Shown one piece after another: positions 5,748 through 6,253 of a stretch of DNA of 6,253 bases. Numbering within the stretch: the first letter of the stretch is position 1; every line of letters starts with the position of its first letter. The notes below the pieces were generated by a model. It saw only the letters and a program-made list of their open reading frames with translations, was not told the DNA's origin and searched no databases. Made by a program: the position numbers and the translations under genes. This DNA comes from Spirochaetaceae bacterium. Its GTDB lineage: Bacteria; Spirochaetota; Spirochaetia; B11-G9. The DNA lies in assembly GCA_030633365.1 (NCBI GenBank), contig DAOVSY010000178.1, positions 1-6,253 of the forward strand, read 5' to 3'.

Positions 5748-6253
5748 ATGATGAATAACAATCACTCCCATGAAAAAGAATTAACTATCCTCGAAAATAT
5801 CTATAACAAACCGGGAGAGGTTCGTCAGCGGGATCTGGCAGAGATTACAGGATTATCCCTGGGAATGACAAATGCAATTCTTAAACGCCTTGCAGTTAAG
5901 GGTCTTTTAACAATTAAAAAGGTAAACAATCGAAATATCCACTATATAGTAACACCAACGGGCATTGAGGCCCTTACAAGAAAAAGTTACCGCTATTTTA
6001 AAAGAACAATTAAGAACGTTGTATATTATAAGGAAGCCATTGAAAACCTTACTATGGATGTTAAAAAGCAGGGGTATGATGGATTAGTTCTAAAGGGTTC
6101 CAGTGATCTGGATTTTATAGTAGAGCATTCCTGTATAAAAGCTAATTTAAAGTATATTAAAGAAGATTTGGTAAGCAGCAATGTTTTTCTCCTCTATTCA
6201 GAAAACTATTTGCCGGATAAAGAAACTCAAGGTAATGATAAGGCCTTTTTACA
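5748..6253 (+). CDS. Winged helix-turn-helix transcription regulator (partial, runs off right edge)
   Basis: The frame opens at ATG 5748 (or the adjacent ATG 5751) and is still open at the window end, giving 168 residues. The N-terminal part is a winged helix-turn-helix, about residues 10-75: ELTILENIYNKPGEVRQRDLAEITG, the recognition helix LSLGMTNAILKRLAVKGLL, and the wing KKVNNRNIHYIVTPTGIEAL. It resembles MarR-like regulators, particularly those linked to exopolysaccharide clusters in my memory. A helical linker follows (YRYFKRTIKNVVYYKEAIENL, about 81-101). A second domain begins near residue 104 (KKQGYDGLVLKGSSDLDFIVE) and may sense a ligand, but it is cut off. A stop codon (TGA 5739-5741) lies in frame just upstream, so no earlier start is possible. 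No Shine-Dalgarno motif is visible, unlike the other starts here. Confidence 0.85.
   Translation, partial: MMNNNHSHEKELTILENIYNKPGEVRQRDLAEITGLSLGMTNAILKRLAVKGLLTIKKVNNRNIHYIVTPTGIEALTRKSYRYFKRTIKNVVYYKEAIENLTMDVKKQGYDGLVLKGSSDLDFIVEHSCIKANLKYIKEDLVSSNVFLLYSENYLPDKETQGNDKAFL

Overview
This window looks like an AT-rich bacterial chromosome segment made mostly of housekeeping genes. A spirochaete or similar diderm is my tentative guess. It rests on the AT-rich coding style, the yidC-jag pair, and a small signal-peptide protein of a type I associate with that group. Nothing in the sequence proves the phylum. I see no phage, insertion sequence transposase, CRISPR array or tRNA/rRNA gene.

Layout, left to right. 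The 3' end of yidC (membrane protein insertase) is followed 33 bases later by jag/khpB (KH + R3H RNA-binding protein), then a clean intrinsic terminator. Next come ahcY (S-adenosylhomocysteine hydrolase) and metK (SAM synthetase), both on + and 110 bases apart. A 256-base non-coding stretch follows metK. It holds a GC-rich, strongly folded element and a terminator that serves the minus strand. On the minus strand lie a PfkB-family sugar/nucleoside kinase (adenosine kinase is plausible) and, downstream of it, an unrecognised 123-residue exported protein. A divergent intergenic region of 321 bases carries candidate promoters in both directions. It leads to a winged-helix transcription regulator on + that runs off the right edge.

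How the genes may work together: MetK makes SAM, methyltransferases turn SAM into SAH, and AhcY splits SAH into homocysteine and adenosine. The AhcY equilibrium favours SAH, so adenosine must be removed. An adenosine-phosphorylating PfkB kinase nearby would do this, which makes the ahcY-metK-kinase neighbourhood a possible methyl-cycle cluster. The kinase substrate is inferred, not shown. YidC and Jag belong to membrane protein insertion and cell-envelope RNA regulation, and form the usual chromosomal pair.

The most unusual material is non-coding. Two short palindromes (2433-2460 and 4371-4399) share the frame GTA-n-AGACGC ... GCGTCT-n-TAC with different centres, so they look like two copies of one dispersed palindromic repeat family. 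A GC-rich element (about 3657-3746, 63% GC against an AT-rich background) can fold into a closed multi-branch structure and is flanked by an 8-base direct repeat, as a small non-autonomous mobile element might be. The leader of the right-hand regulator has a promoter-like pair, an operator-like dyad over the predicted start site, a stem-loop, and no recognisable ribosome binding site. I did not find a clear, previously undescribed multi-gene system here.
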